From Salegentibacter salegens (GTDB taxonomy: Bacteria; Bacteroidota; Bacteroidia; Flavobacteriales; Flavobacteriaceae), in the NCBI RefSeq assembly GCF_900142975.1, contig NZ_LT670848.1:3596001-3660000 (forward strand): a DNA stretch of 64,000 nt. Reading direction: 5' to 3'. The number at the start of each line of letters is the position of its first letter. Position 1 is the first letter of the stretch. The notes beneath the pieces are model-generated. The model was not told the DNA's origin, did not search any database, and worked only from the letters and a program-made list of their open reading frames with translations. The translations under genes were made by a program, and so were the position numbers. Positions 17,937 to 26,376 of this stretch are shown here, one piece after another.

Positions 17937-18023
17937 ACTTAGGATCTAGTGCCTTACGGTGTGAGAGTTCGAGTCTCTCCGCCCGCACAAAGGGATAAGC
18001 CGACTTGAAAGAGTCGGCTTTTT
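17937..18023. repeat. Attachment-site repeat, copy 2, with partial tRNA-Leu
   Basis: Identical to 11618-11704 over 87 bp. It contains the tRNA-Leu 3' half and terminator but lacks the acceptor 5' strand, D-arm and 5' anticodon stem, so it is not a functional tRNA. It marks the far border of a 6.3-kb integrated segment. Confidence 0.85.
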
Positions 18024-18029
18024 CTTTTT

Positions 18030-18050
18030 GGTACAACATAGGTACAACAT
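18030..18050. repeat. Paired arm-type repeat next to att copy 2
   Basis: GGTACAACAT occurs at 18030-18039 and 18041-18050, 11 bases apart, at the same offset from its att repeat as the GGTAACACA pair at 11711. It suggests a second, different integrative element to the right. Confidence 0.45.
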
Positions 18051-19121
18051 TATATGATTTTGTCTTTCCAGATACAATTTGGTATTATTTGATACTAAAT
18101 GAGGGCATCCACCTAAATTTCTGATGTACTGCTTTTCTGAATCCTCGTTCTCATAAGGCCAGTAGGCTAGTTTACCGGTAGTAACTATCTATAGATATAG
18201 TTGTTTGCAGGCTCGCCCTGCTTACCCCAGGCTACAATTTGAAGCCATTGTGTTTCTTAAATTTTTTCTCCATTTTTAAAAAAACTGTTCGTTGGTGGCC
18301 AGGGAAAATCGGGTTACTAACAATCCACTTTCAAACCTGTGGGATTTATGATCTTTCCCTTACGTTTCCAATTAACTGTACTGTGTTTCTAAGTGTTTCA
18401 TAACTAAAAGATTTATAATTGTTGTTTAAGTCATTTACTGAGCGTTGTTCTTTTTTGATTTTTTAATTCCGCTCCCTTTTTGTGGATTTTATCTAATTTC
18501 GTTTCGTAGCGCTCTTCCCTGTCCCTTTTTTTGTGCCAATATTTTTTCAAGATTTAGTATTTGGGATAACTTATAAAAAAAAGCTAAAAGACCGGCTATA
18601 TGCAGTGCGGGCTAAATTCTAAATCTTGGTATTTTGCATTAAAGAAAAAGGTAGTTGCAGTGAAGGCGGGGACTACTTCAAATAGGAAAGAAAGAATAGG
18701 GAAGGAACGGGAAGTGGAATTACATTAATTATGAAATCCAATTTGAGGAATTAAATGCAAAACCAGAACCGGGAATGAAGCGGATCTACTATTTGTGCGG
18801 AAAAAGTGAAATGGAAGTTTGTGGTTTTTTAATTGCGTCCGGCTTTTGTGAATGAAGCTCTTTTTCCTGGAGGTACGGAAGGGGAATGTGCTGAGTGGGT
18901 TATAATACTTACAATTCTATTTGTGATTTAAAAACGTGGTAAAACCACATTTTTATTGAAGGTGAAAGAATAGAATTTTTCTTAAGTTTAGCCTTACTAT
19001 TTTAATTGTAGAATTTAGGATCGGAGAGATATGCCAGCAGATTATTTGGACTCTTTGTGATATAAAGTAAAAACTTGATATAGTATAATCTAAAGTACAC
19101 GAAGGCCAAATTTATCCCCAT
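18051..19121. other. Remnant DNA of a second integrative element
   Basis: No intact gene. A minus-strand fragment at about 18431-18553 reads ILKKYWHKKRDREERYET and on to a stop at 18431. It is a very basic, helical tail such as ends many mobilisation or replication proteins, but its identity is unknown. A short hairpin GTGGTAAAACCAC lies near 18936. The rest has stops in all frames. Confidence 0.4.
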
Positions 19122-19457
19122 TTGAGAATTCTATACAATCTTATATTAAAATTTAGTTTTTTAATGCTCATTATCTCCTGCAGCGAAAATAATCAGTTAA
19201 GGCAGGAAAACGCGATTAAAAATTTAGCTCAAACATACTCCGACACTTTACTAAATAAAATTGAGAAGTTAAAAATCATAGACAATGCGTATAATAGTAT
19301 TTCCAGTTTACAAAATGATAGCCTTAAGAATGAACTGCTACTAGACATATCCTATCAATATTTAAAAATAGATGATTCTCTTAAATTTCTTCAACCTAGC
19401 CTTTTACACTTCAGCTTCCAATTGAACATGAATTTGTGTGATTTTCTGCGATTTTAA
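19122..19457 (+). pseudogene. N-terminal fragment of a lipoprotein gene
   Basis: 111 codons from a TTG start (an ATG lies 42 bases in). A signal sequence with lipobox LMLIISCSE is followed by a helical, repeat-like region (LAQTYSDTLLNKIEKLKIIDNAYNSI) that could begin a TPR protein or sensor. The last 17 residues look unrelated and the frame ends abruptly. It is probably a truncated gene in decayed element DNA. Confidence 0.4.
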
Positions 19458-19567
19458 AAAGTCAGCAAATATTTCATAATTCCAGAAACAATTATGTTTC
19501 TGCCAAACCTATTTACTGAATTATTTCTTTCAGCTTCTTCACTTCTGTCTAATTCGTATTTTTATCA

Positions 19568-19660
19568 TCAGATTTTTAAAAATTTTGCCCCCCATTCTTT
19601 AAACTCTTTTTTACACTCCTGGTCTAATATTTGAATATATTCTTTACCGACTTTTCTTAA
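19568..19660 (-). pseudogene. 3' fragment of an unknown gene
   Basis: The minus strand reads LRKVGKEYIQILDQECKKEF and on to GAKFLKI then stop at 19568. It has codon-like composition but no recognised family. It overlaps nothing intact and abuts the integrase remnant. Confidence 0.3.
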
Positions 19661-19966
19661 TATAATGTTTTTCCATTTCTGCGAAATGTAAATCCTAAGG
19701 ATGCAGAAATTTATATTAAAACAAAAAGTGCCACTAAACTTTTCAATAAAAATCTAAAGCTAATTGCCGCGGATTGTGGAATTGAAAAAAATCTTTCGAA
19801 CCATATTGCCAGGCATAGCTTTGGGAATATTGCTGGTGATAAAATCCATCCGTTAATGTTGCAAAAATTATATCGCCATAGTAACTTAAAAACTACGTTG
19901 AATTATCAGGCCAATTTTATTCACCGGGATGCTGATGATGCTTTAGATAGTGTTATTAATTTCTAG
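19661..19966 (+). pseudogene. C-terminal remnant of a tyrosine recombinase (integrase)
   Basis: An open frame of about 101 codons with no proper start. It reads YNVFPFLRN, then NKNLKLIAADCGIEKNLSNHIARHSFG, then LYRHSNLKTTLNYQ. These are the HxxR box, the second conserved His (RHSNLKTT) and the nucleophile Tyr (LNYQ) of Bacteroidota phage-type integrases. The N-terminal arm- and core-binding domains and the first catalytic Arg are missing. It is probably what is left of the integrase that used the tRNA-Leu att site. Confidence 0.75.
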
Positions 19967-20000
19967 AATTTTTAACTAAGGAAATTAAATACTTATAAAA

Positions 20001-20018
20001 AACCTAGTATTTTAGGTT
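20001..20018 (-). terminator. Terminator of the minus-strand glycan operon
   Basis: On the minus strand AACCTA, a 6-base loop, TAGGTT, followed by TTTTATAAG. It lies 56 bases past the transporter stop at 20074. Confidence 0.55.
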
Positions 20019-20073
20019 GCCTCTAATCGCTCTTTTCTGTTAATTAACCATTATTTCAAATTAAATTGGGACA

Positions 20074-21318
20074 TTACTTAATTTTGTGTCCTTTAACAGC
20101 AAAAAACCATATATATAAATAACTTGGGATTACTATCCAGTAAGCTGCTTGTGGATCAAAAGTATCAGCAAGGTAGCCATAAATAAGTGGTAAAATTGCA
20201 CCTCCGGCCAGGGCCATTATTAAAAAAGAAGATCCTATTTTAGTAAACCTTCCCAATCCATGAAGTGCCAGGGGCCATATAGCAGGAAAAACCAAAGCGT
20301 TGGCCAATCCTAACAGCGAAATACTCAAGACCGATATGTAGCCTTCCGTAAAAATGGCGACTAACCCAAGTATTATTCCTAAAATTCCAGAGAGCTGTAA
20401 GGCTTTTTGCTGACTAATATACTTGGGTATGGTCACAGTACCAATTAGATAGCCGACGATCATTGCAATTAGGGTATAAGTAGTGAAATATTTAGCTACA
20501 TCGGTAGAAATACCGTGGGCATCTCGGGCATAGCTAATTACTGTATCTCCTGCAATTACTTCCACACCAACGTAAAGGAACATAGCAAGAGTGCCCAATA
20601 ATAAATTCGGAAACTGTAAAACGTTGGTTTTATTTTTATTGGCAGCGGCAAGTGTTTCATCTTCTTCGTCAGTTGTAATTTCAGGCAATGCTGAATAATA
20701 TATTAAAATAGAAAGACCAATCAGGATTACTGCCATTATAATATAAGGTGTTATTACCCTTGCTGAAAGCGCATCCAGTTCAGCGGCTTTTTCTACCGCA
20801 TTCATACTATTAAGGCTCGCTTCCAGCTTGTCCATATTTTTAAGTAAAATAGCACCAAAAATTATGGGAGCTAGTGCTCCTGCAATTTTGTTACAGATTC
20901 CCATTATGCTCATTCGTTTCGCCGCACTTTCAATAGGTCCTAGAATGGTGATATAAGGATTTGCCGCAGACTGTAATAATGCCAAACCTGTTCCCTGGAC
21001 AAATAATCCGAATAAAAATAAAGCGTAGGTCCTGGAAATAGCTGCGGGAATAAAAATAAGAGCGCCAATAGCCATAACTACTAAACCCATAGACATACCA
21101 TTTTTAAATCCTATTTTTTTTAGAACCCATGCTGAAGGGATAGCCATAACTAGATAGGAAATGTAAGAAGCGAAAGCAACAAGGTATGATTCAAAATTGT
21201 TGAGCTGACTGGCTGTTTTGAGATATGGAATCAAAACAGAATTCAACCAGGTAACGAAGCCAAAAATGAAAAATAATACTCCAATTATGATGATGGATTT
21301 GTTTGTTTCTTTAGTCAT
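20074..21318 (-). CDS. MFS sugar transporter (FucP/NagP-like)
   Basis: A 414-residue, 12-helix major facilitator of the fucose:proton symporter (FHS) type, the group that in Bacteroidota imports fucose, glucose/galactose, N-acetylhexosamines or sialic acid. Diagnostic stretches are FFIFGFVTWLNSVLIPYL in helix 1, GLALLQSAANPYITILGP in helix 4 and IFPAIWPLALHGLGRFTKIGSS late in the protein. Its start overlaps the EEP hydrolase stop by 8 bases, so it is the last gene of the minus-strand operon. In this locus GalNAc, galactose or Neu5Ac are the likely substrates; which one cannot be told from sequence. Confidence 0.85.
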   Translation of the reverse strand: MTKETNKSIIIIGVLFFIFGFVTWLNSVLIPYLKTASQLNNFESYLVAFASYISYLVMAIPSAWVLKKIGFKNGMSMGLVVMAIGALIFIPAAISRTYALFLFGLFVQGTGLALLQSAANPYITILGPIESAAKRMSIMGICNKIAGALAPIIFGAILLKNMDKLEASLNSMNAVEKAAELDALSARVITPYIIMAVILIGLSILIYYSALPEITTDEEDETLAAANKNKTNVLQFPNLLLGTLAMFLYVGVEVIAGDTVISYARDAHGISTDVAKYFTTYTLIAMIVGYLIGTVTIPKYISQQKALQLSGILGIILGLVAIFTEGYISVLSISLLGLANALVFPAIWPLALHGLGRFTKIGSSFLIMALAGGAILPLIYGYLADTFDPQAAYWIVIPSYLYIWFFAVKGHKIK

Positions 21319-22117
21319 GTTTTTTTTGTTTTTTTAATTCTATTATACTTAGGACAGCATTGTGGTCGGAGGCTAAGCTATCTTGGATTACTTTAGTTTT
21401 ATGTACCTTCCATTTATTCTTAGGATAAAAAATTACATAATCGATTTTAACCTTAGGATTTGCTGAAGGATAGGTAGGTGCCGGGTTGTGTTTATTATAA
21501 GTACTTGCCCAACTCTTTTCGAGGAGATGAATGGGTGCACTACCGGGCATATCATTGAGGTCGCCAGCGAGAATAGCTGGATACTTCAGTTTTTTAGTGA
21601 GTCTGTTTATCGCTTCGGCTTGTTCCATTCGGTCAATTCCATCAGGAAGATGGTCAAAATGGGTTCCTATGAAATGTATGGTGTCTCCTGAAGACAGGGC
21701 CAGGGTGGTAAGTCCTGCTGCTTTAGGTTCATTTTTAGGAGAATGGGGGAGACTTATGTTCTCTGTTTTGATAAATGAAGTACGTGATAATATTCCTTCT
21801 CCATACTCTCCACCATCATAATCCATAGCTTTTATAAAAATTGAAGTTAAGCCAGTTTTGACAGCAAGTTCACTTAAGATATCTCGTTTATTTACACGAG
21901 CTGTTCGAAAATCTACCTCTTGCAAAGCAACAAGATCTGGATTTGCTTTATTGATTACGCTTGCTATAATATCTAAATCAAAATCTCCTGTGGTATTGGA
22001 GCCGTGCAATATATTATAAGTGAGAATACGTACATCTCTGGTGTTTTGTTGGTCCTGGGCGGTTGTTCTGAAAGCAAGAAAAAAGCATATAATTAAGAAG
22101 TAAACTTGAAATTTCAT
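21311..22117 (-). CDS. Secreted endonuclease/exonuclease/phosphatase-fold hydrolase
   Basis: A 268-residue protein with an N-terminal signal peptide (FQVYFLIICFFLAFRTTAQD) and an EEP domain. Motifs are RILTYNILHG (metal Asn), LQEVDFR (metal Glu), GTHFDH, AGDLNDMP (Asp/Asn) and SDHNAVL (catalytic Asp-His). The family includes phosphodiesterases, sphingomyelinases and DNases, so the substrate is open. Placement between GH123 and a sugar transporter suggests removal of a phosphate or phospholipid group from the glycan, but that is inference. Confidence 0.85.
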   Translation of the reverse strand: MKFQVYFLIICFFLAFRTTAQDQQNTRDVRILTYNILHGSNTTGDFDLDIIASVINKANPDLVALQEVDFRTARVNKRDILSELAVKTGLTSIFIKAMDYDGGEYGEGILSRTSFIKTENISLPHSPKNEPKAAGLTTLALSSGDTIHFIGTHFDHLPDGIDRMEQAEAINRLTKKLKYPAILAGDLNDMPGSAPIHLLEKSWASTYNKHNPAPTYPSANPKVKIDYVIFYPKNKWKVHKTKVIQDSLASDHNAVLSIIELKKQKKHD

Positions 22118-22136
22118 AAAAATATTATTTTATATT

Positions 22137-23963
22137 TTATAAGCTTTGAAAAGCCTTTTGAGCTTTCTCTATAATTACTGATGCTGATGTCTTGCTGAGC
22201 TCATCCATTGTGAAGGAGGATAATATCTCATCAATTTTTAATAGGCCATTAGTATTATTATTCTTTTTGAATTCAGATTTTAGAAACTGGATTTTTTCAT
22301 AAGCCTGGATTCCAGCTAATAGCTTTTCAAAGCGTATAGATGTTCTTCCGCCCGGGTAAATAAAATAGGTGTCTCCAGCTGCCCAGGTGGTATACCTGCT
22401 GTCTAAAAGTGGCTCCATAACCCAACTGTTGTATGCCCAACGTAAATAGCCATCTAATTTTTTATTGGCTGCATACCAGCCATACCATTCGGTTTCCGAA
22501 GGCTCACTAAAAGTGAAGCTATTGGGATAGGGATGGGAGCAACTGGTATAGAAAGTACTTGTCTTTCCCTGTTTTTTACGTGATTGAATAATTTTATCGG
22601 GATAATTTTCACTTAATGTAATTGAATAATCATCTATAACATCAAACAATTCAGGATGGCTATTACCAGCGAAAGATATTTTAAAATCCTTATCAGCATT
22701 TTTTATAACTTTCATAGCCTCTTCCATAGATTCCATAGGGCGTTCATCCATAGCGATATAAGTTTTATCAAACCATCCTTTTTCTTTTAAATGGGCAGCG
22801 AAGGCTTTAAGCATAGCTGTCCAGGAATTTTTATAATCTTCCTCTCCAGGTTTGGTTTTAAGGTGTTTTGTAGTATTGGTAGCTTCATCAAAATAGGCAA
22901 AGCTTAGTTTCCAGGGAATCATACTGTAGGCATTAATTTGTTTGCTCACGCCCAAATCCATCATAAATTCTACCCACTTATCAAAAACATCAAAACTAAA
23001 ATCCCAGGTACCATCTAGCTTTTTAGTCCACCGAACCATAGAATGAAAAGCATCATGTGTTTGGCCATCCCAGGGCCGGTCAATAATACTTGCTGTAATA
23101 GATTTTCCTCCAGCATTTACATAATGATGAATATCCTCTTCCATAGCTTTAAAGTGTTCATCACTCCATAAATTGGTTTGATAATAACGTGCTGCTGCAT
23201 ATGGATTTTGCCAAAGATCCAGATGGAAGTTCCATTTTTTTGGATCTGGCAATTGACGTTCCTCTACCTCAATATTTATAACTAATTTTTTTAAAAGTTT
23301 ATTACCATCTTTTATTTTAACAGTGCCCGAGTAAGAACCTGGTGTTGTGTTTTGAGGTACCTGGATGGATAACCAGCCGGGTCTTGTGGTTCGTTTTAAT
23401 ACCTTGAAATCTTTTATTTTATGATCTATAACATCGGCCACTAAAGTTGAATCAAAGTTTGCCGGGACGCGATGGCCACAGGCTCCTTTTTGATCTTTAT
23501 TAAGTTCATCTGTTAATACATAGCGAACAAATGCACTTTCTATCTGTTCATTTGAAATAATCTGGTTATTATTTATGTTTTTTAAATCTGATGTTTCTAC
23601 ACTTAGGCTTAAGTCTTTTTTCCCTGCTGAAACTACCCATTGAGCAGAAAGTTTTTCTCCTCTCCAGCCTTGCAGGTTTAAATCAGTTGAAAGTGAATCT
23701 TTCAATACCGGTTTTTCTTTCTTATACCTCTTATTGGTTTTACCCCATCCCGCTATAGTTTTTTGAGAATCATTCCAAAGTTTAACAGGAGTAGGGGTGG
23801 GGTTCTGTAATTCGTTATAGGAACTAACGGGAAAAGGCATCTGATTGGTTTTTTGTCCTGAATGTGTAATTCCTTCCGGACTTTGTGCCTGGGAAAAATT
23901 ACACCAACTTAGGAGAATAATAGCACCCCATGTTTTTGTTACTAAGAATTTTTTGAAAGTCAT
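22137..23963 (-). CDS. GH123-type beta-N-acetylgalactosaminidase
   Basis: A 608-residue secreted protein with a signal peptide (KTWGAIILLSWCNFSQAQ). A beta-sandwich domain (about residues 50-235) precedes a DUF4091/GH123 TIM-barrel. The GH123 catalytic Asp-Glu pair fits Asp406-Glu407 in IAMDERP; these enzymes use substrate-assisted catalysis on terminal beta-linked GalNAc, for example of glycosphingolipids. The fingerprint YPGGRTSIRFEKLLAGIQAYE near the C-terminus is typical of the family. It is in operon with the EEP hydrolase (19-base gap). Family assignment is strong; the exact linkage is inference. Confidence 0.85.
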   Translation of the reverse strand: MTFKKFLVTKTWGAIILLSWCNFSQAQSPEGITHSGQKTNQMPFPVSSYNELQNPTPTPVKLWNDSQKTIAGWGKTNKRYKKEKPVLKDSLSTDLNLQGWRGEKLSAQWVVSAGKKDLSLSVETSDLKNINNNQIISNEQIESAFVRYVLTDELNKDQKGACGHRVPANFDSTLVADVIDHKIKDFKVLKRTTRPGWLSIQVPQNTTPGSYSGTVKIKDGNKLLKKLVINIEVEERQLPDPKKWNFHLDLWQNPYAAARYYQTNLWSDEHFKAMEEDIHHYVNAGGKSITASIIDRPWDGQTHDAFHSMVRWTKKLDGTWDFSFDVFDKWVEFMMDLGVSKQINAYSMIPWKLSFAYFDEATNTTKHLKTKPGEEDYKNSWTAMLKAFAAHLKEKGWFDKTYIAMDERPMESMEEAMKVIKNADKDFKISFAGNSHPELFDVIDDYSITLSENYPDKIIQSRKKQGKTSTFYTSCSHPYPNSFTFSEPSETEWYGWYAANKKLDGYLRWAYNSWVMEPLLDSRYTTWAAGDTYFIYPGGRTSIRFEKLLAGIQAYEKIQFLKSEFKKNNNTNGLLKIDEILSSFTMDELSKTSASVIIEKAQKAFQSL

Positions 23964-24087
23964 ATGATGAAATTGAATCTTATAATCAATTTAGCTTCTT
24001 GTAGCTATAAAAACTGCTTTAAGAGGATTAAAATCAAAATTGATTTAGACGCTCAATTTGGTATTAGTAGAACAACCATTAAACAGG

Positions 24088-25032
24088 TTAATATGTTTCA
24101 CATTTTATATTTTTAAGCATGTCTATGGTTATCCTTTTGAGATCGTATTTAGGTTTCCAACCCCATTCCTGTTCGGCCACCTCGTCATTAATGCTCTGTG
24201 GCCAACTGTCGGCAATATGTTGTCGAAAATCAGGTTCATAGAAAATTTTGAAATCTGAGATATGTTTATTGATTTCTTCAGCAAGTTCAGCCGGTGTAAA
24301 GCTCACTCCGGCGACATTATAGGAGGTACGTGTTTTAATTTCTGAAACAGGTGCTTCCATCAATTCTAATGTGGCTCTTATAGCATCGGGCATATACATC
24401 ATGGGTAGACGGGTTTCCTTACTAAGAAAACAGGTATATTTTTTATCTTCTTTCGATTTATAAAATATATCTACAGCATAATCGGTAGTACCACCACCAG
24501 GTTGTGCTGAATAAGATATTAAGCCAGGATAACGCAGGCTTCTCACATCAACTTTAAATTTTTCGGCATAGTAATTACACCACTGTTCGCCGGCCTGCTT
24601 AGAGATTCCATATACGGTACCTGGAATCATTGCCGGATTTTGGGGTGTATTGGTACGCGGCGTGTCTTTTCCAAAAACGGCAATAGATGATGGCCAAAAA
24701 ATTTTAAGCTGGTATTTCCTGGCTGCTTCTAAAACTCCTAAAAGGCTCCTCATATTTAAATCCCAGGTAAAAAGAGGATTATCTTCACCTTTGGCTGAAA
24801 GGATAGCAGCTAAATGATATATCTGGGTAATATTTTCAGTTTCTATGATATTTTCAATGTGCTTAGAATCGGTAGCATCTAAGGTTAGAAATTTTACTGA
24901 TTTAAATTTTTTAGCTGATTCTGAGTTAATATCACTGGCCAGAATATTACTGGTTCCATATTTTGAAGCTAAAGCAGCGGTGAGTTCAACTCCTAATTGT
25001 CCCGCTGCGCCCGTAATTAATATTTTTTCCAT
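24088..25032 (-). CDS. NAD-dependent extended SDR (L-threonine 3-dehydrogenase-like)
   Basis: A 314-residue Rossmann-fold protein. The NAD motif GAAGQLG is at residues 8-14, the catalytic Tyr-Lys in VYGISKQAG, and the stretches SAQPGGGTTDYAVDIFY and PMMYMPDAIRATLELM are typical of the SDR-type L-threonine 3-dehydrogenase. I chose the ATG at 25032 (MEKILITG) over 25083, which would overlap the upstream gene. A threonine dehydrogenase in a glycan operon is odd. It could feed on Thr released from O-glycosylated peptides, or be a paralogue acting on a sugar nucleotide. Confidence 0.75.
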   Translation of the reverse strand: MEKILITGAAGQLGVELTAALASKYGTSNILASDINSESAKKFKSVKFLTLDATDSKHIENIIETENITQIYHLAAILSAKGEDNPLFTWDLNMRSLLGVLEAARKYQLKIFWPSSIAVFGKDTPRTNTPQNPAMIPGTVYGISKQAGEQWCNYYAEKFKVDVRSLRYPGLISYSAQPGGGTTDYAVDIFYKSKEDKKYTCFLSKETRLPMMYMPDAIRATLELMEAPVSEIKTRTSYNVAGVSFTPAELAEEINKHISDFKIFYEPDFRQHIADSWPQSINDEVAEQEWGWKPKYDLKRITIDMLKNIKCETY

Positions 25033-25066
25033 TAAAAAAGTAGTGAAAGTATTTTTAAGATTAGAT

Positions 25067-26368
25067 TTAAGGTAAATTTTCAAAATTTATTTGTGGTGCA
25101 TTGCCGGTTGCTTCCCTTTCAAAATTGGTGTCGACCTCGGTTGTTTCATTAAAAAAGCCACAATTTTTCAAATAATATCCTCCTGTGGTCTCTCCTCCTG
25201 CGTAATCGAGCCTATGTTTTTGATTGGCGGTGGCATCAGCCGTAAAAATAGCTTTTGAGAGTTCTATCCAGCCCTGTTCCTCATCATATAGCCATTGGTT
25301 TTTATAGTGAGCCTTACGAGAAATGTCTCCGGTAGCAGGGACAAAATTTTCCAGGAAAGAATATAAACTGCCTAAATAATTACTGGATTTGGGCCTTCTA
25401 AAGCTGGCAATAAGTTCCCATTCGTCATTTTCTGGCGTATAGAAATATGCGGAATAATCTGTATGATTTGGACCTGCAGGTTCACCTTTCAGCAGAAATT
25501 TGTAGGTGGTATTGGTTTTCCACATAAATTTTTTAAAACTCTGTCCTCCGGAGCCTTCATTGCCAAACTCGCCGGTATAGACATCATCTCCTTTTTTGAG
25601 CATTATAATTTTTTGATCTTCGGGAATTTCATCAGGGTTTTGGGTCTCATAAGGACTCCAAACCGAAAATAGGATTCGACGTTCATTTTCTGAATTTACC
25701 TGCATACCAAAATAACCGTGAGAAAATCCATTTGCCATATAGTAGGAACCTATAACATCTTCGCCTTCGGGAACAAACATTTCATTGTAGAAATAAGTTG
25801 GTTTTTTGCTTTCTTCCGGGATGGGGTAACGCAAATGTACTGAAGGTCCTCGACGCCCAAAATGGAAATTATCTTCTACAAAATTCACTTCCCCACTGGT
25901 AACAGGCCCGGCCAATAGTAGCTCTTTAATTGCTAAATTTTCATTTGATTCCGGTTCTATAACCTCAATAGATACTTGTTGGTAACCGGAATTTTTAAGT
26001 TTAAATTCTCCTAAATAAACTTCCTGGAAGTCTTTGTTTTTAACCTGAACCTTACGGCTTTCTCCCGCAAGTGATACTTTTAGTTTGGTATTTCCTGTGG
26101 CCGATTTAAGGTTAAGCCCAAGTTCTACCAATCCTGATTTGTTGGTTCTAAAATAACTTTGAATAGGTTTTTTGCCATCCCAATTACGAACCCCTTCTTT
26201 TTTAATAATTTTTCCATCTTCTTCCTGATTGTTGGAAATCCAGGAATTTTCACCAAAAGGAATTTGATAGGTATATTCTGGTTTCTCTTTATCCTGTGTA
26301 CAAGAAGTTAAGAATATACCCAGATAGGTTATAAGTATAGCAACTTTGTATATGTTGAATTTCATCAA
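25067..26368 (-). CDS. DUF3472/DUF5077-type secreted lipoprotein
   Basis: A 433-residue protein with signal and lipobox (YLGIFLTSCTQ). The N-terminal half looks like a DUF5077 beta-sandwich (EYTYQIPFGENSWISN). The second half looks like DUF3472 (RRGPSVHLRYPIPE, SYYMANGFSHGYFGMQVNS, YLKNCGFF). Such proteins recur in Bacteroidota glycan loci and are probably surface carbohydrate-binding, but their activity is unknown. The start codon lies only 8 bases from the IS1595 element, which now separates the gene from SusD1 and any shared promoter. Confidence 0.75.
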   Translation of the reverse strand: MMKFNIYKVAILITYLGIFLTSCTQDKEKPEYTYQIPFGENSWISNNQEEDGKIIKKEGVRNWDGKKPIQSYFRTNKSGLVELGLNLKSATGNTKLKVSLAGESRKVQVKNKDFQEVYLGEFKLKNSGYQQVSIEVIEPESNENLAIKELLLAGPVTSGEVNFVEDNFHFGRRGPSVHLRYPIPEESKKPTYFYNEMFVPEGEDVIGSYYMANGFSHGYFGMQVNSENERRILFSVWSPYETQNPDEIPEDQKIIMLKKGDDVYTGEFGNEGSGGQSFKKFMWKTNTTYKFLLKGEPAGPNHTDYSAYFYTPENDEWELIASFRRPKSSNYLGSLYSFLENFVPATGDISRKAHYKNQWLYDEEQGWIELSKAIFTADATANQKHRLDYAGGETTGGYYLKNCGFFNETTEVDTNFEREATGNAPQINFENLP

Positions 26369-26376
26369 TTTTTATT

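Noticed and set aside
17937..18018. Second tRNA-Leu gene
   Set aside because: Only the 3' half is present; the acceptor 5' strand, D-arm and 5' anticodon stem are missing, so it is an att duplicate.
24088..25032. UDP-sugar 4-epimerase (GalE/Gne) for GalNAc metabolism
   Set aside because: The sequence motifs fit the threonine-dehydrogenase-type SDR better than GalE, so I did not use it to fill a pathway gap.
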